Origin: Armatimonadota bacterium
Lineage (GTDB): Bacteria; Sysuimicrobiota; Sysuimicrobiia; Sysuimicrobiales; Humicultoraceae
Assembly (NCBI GenBank): GCA_016199305.1
Contig: JACQGZ010000219.1
Coordinates: 1 to 6,334 of the forward strand
Length of the DNA stretch: 6,334 bases
Direction of reading: 5' to 3'
The notes under the pieces are model-generated. The model did no database searches. It saw only the letters and a program-made list of their open reading frames with translations, and was not told the origin of the DNA. The translations under genes were made by a program, and so were the position numbers. This document shows, piece by piece, positions 5,802 through 6,334 of this stretch. The number at the start of each line of letters is the position of its first letter. Within the stretch, counting starts at the first letter, position 1.

Positions 5802-6334
5802 ATGCCTAAGGTGCTCGTCTTCGACGTGAACGAGACGATGCTTGACCTGCGAGCGCTCGACCCGCACTTCGAGCGTGTCTTCGGCGATGCAGCCGTACGG
5901 CGTCAGTGGTTCCAACAGTTCGTGCAGAACTTCCTCGTCACCGTCGTTCTGGGCACGTACGTCGACTTTGGGACGATCGGGCGCGGCGCCCTTGACATGG
6001 TCGCGGAACGACTCGGGAAGACTCTGACCGACGATGAGCGCAAATGGATCCTCGGCACTATTCGCGAACTCCCGCCCTACCCCGAGGCGCGTGAAAGCCT
6101 CGAGCGTTTGAAGGCCGCGGGGTTCCGGCTCGGAACGCTGACAAACTCGACGAAAGAAGTCGCCCAGGCGCAGATGCAGAAGGCGGACTTGATAGACCTG
6201 TTCGAGCAGGTCCTCTCCGCGGACGAGGTAAAGCGCCTGAAGCCCGCGGCTGAGCCCTACCGCATGGCGGCGGACCGCTTCGTGGTGCCAGTCGGCGAGG
6301 TGCGGCTCGTCGCGGCACATGCCTGGGACGTCGC
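5802..6334 (+). CDS. HAD-superfamily hydrolase, haloacid dehalogenase type II family (partial, 3' cut)
   Basis: Begins with a strong ribosome site and runs off the window after 177 residues. HAD motif I is at the N terminus, VLVFDVNETMLDL, with nucleophile D8 and T12. A helical cap follows (about 15-90) with RRQWFQQF, where R34 should correspond to R41 of the L-2-haloacid dehalogenase L-DEX YL. Motif II is LTNS (T114, N115), motif III K147 in LKP with Y153, and the late acidic motif is AAHAWD (D176). From motif II onward the spacing matches L-DEX with a constant offset of four as I recall that sequence. Two substrate-pocket residues differ: Ser175 is A171 and Asn177 is H173. The FDVNET/AHAWD variant is common among bacterial genes annotated as dehalogenases, but activity on halo-acids is unproven, and a phosphatase or other hydrolase is possible. 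It uses more A/T-ending and rare codons (CGA, AAA, TTG, ATA) than the operon before it and is probably a separate transcription unit. Confidence 0.88.
   Translation, partial: MPKVLVFDVNETMLDLRALDPHFERVFGDAAVRRQWFQQFVQNFLVTVVLGTYVDFGTIGRGALDMVAERLGKTLTDDERKWILGTIRELPPYPEARESLERLKAAGFRLGTLTNSTKEVAQAQMQKADLIDLFEQVLSADEVKRLKPAAEPYRMAADRFVVPVGEVRLVAAHAWDV

Noticed and set aside
5492..5809. Plus-strand open frame of 105 codons overlapping the HAD start by 8 bases
   Set aside because: No ribosome site at its ATG, no recognisable motif, and it runs through repeats and an inverted repeat. A short leader peptide inside it cannot be excluded but nothing supports it.

Overview
High-GC bacterial DNA (strongly G/C at third codon positions), all genes on the + strand. 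There is no rRNA, tRNA, CRISPR array or recognisable transposon. Tight operon packing and extreme GC3 fit a high-GC lineage such as Actinomycetota, Chloroflexota or one of the thermophile-rich candidate phyla. The sequence alone does not decide between them.

Layout. Positions 1-5291 look like one co-directional catabolic or amino-metabolite operon. It holds the C-terminal part of an unrecognised, probably TIM-barrel protein (1-534), then a metallo-beta-lactamase-fold hydrolase of the AHL-lactonase type (531-1286, ATGA overlap). After an 81-bp G-rich gap come a Gfo/Idh/MocA NAD(P)-dependent dehydrogenase (1368-2444), a class III PLP aminotransferase (2441-3733, ATGA overlap) and, after 64 bp, an M81/MlrC-family metallopeptidase (3798-5291). 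Positions 5292-5801 are a non-coding interval with visibly lower GC in its second half. It holds a stop-codon hairpin, a possible minus-strand gene remnant, decamer repeats, a spaced 9-bp direct repeat and an inverted repeat. At 5802 a separate unit begins with a HAD-superfamily protein of the haloacid-dehalogenase type II family, cut by the window edge.

How the genes may work together (inference). The M81 enzyme would cleave an amide or peptide bond, and the MBL hydrolase an ester or lactone. The dehydrogenase would interconvert an alcohol and a carbonyl, and the aminotransferase a carbonyl and an amine. This fits breakdown of an amino-sugar, beta-amino-acid or lactone-containing conjugate. 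The substrate cannot be read from sequence, and the grouping is the most interesting feature of the window. No transporter or regulator gene is visible; they may lie outside the window.
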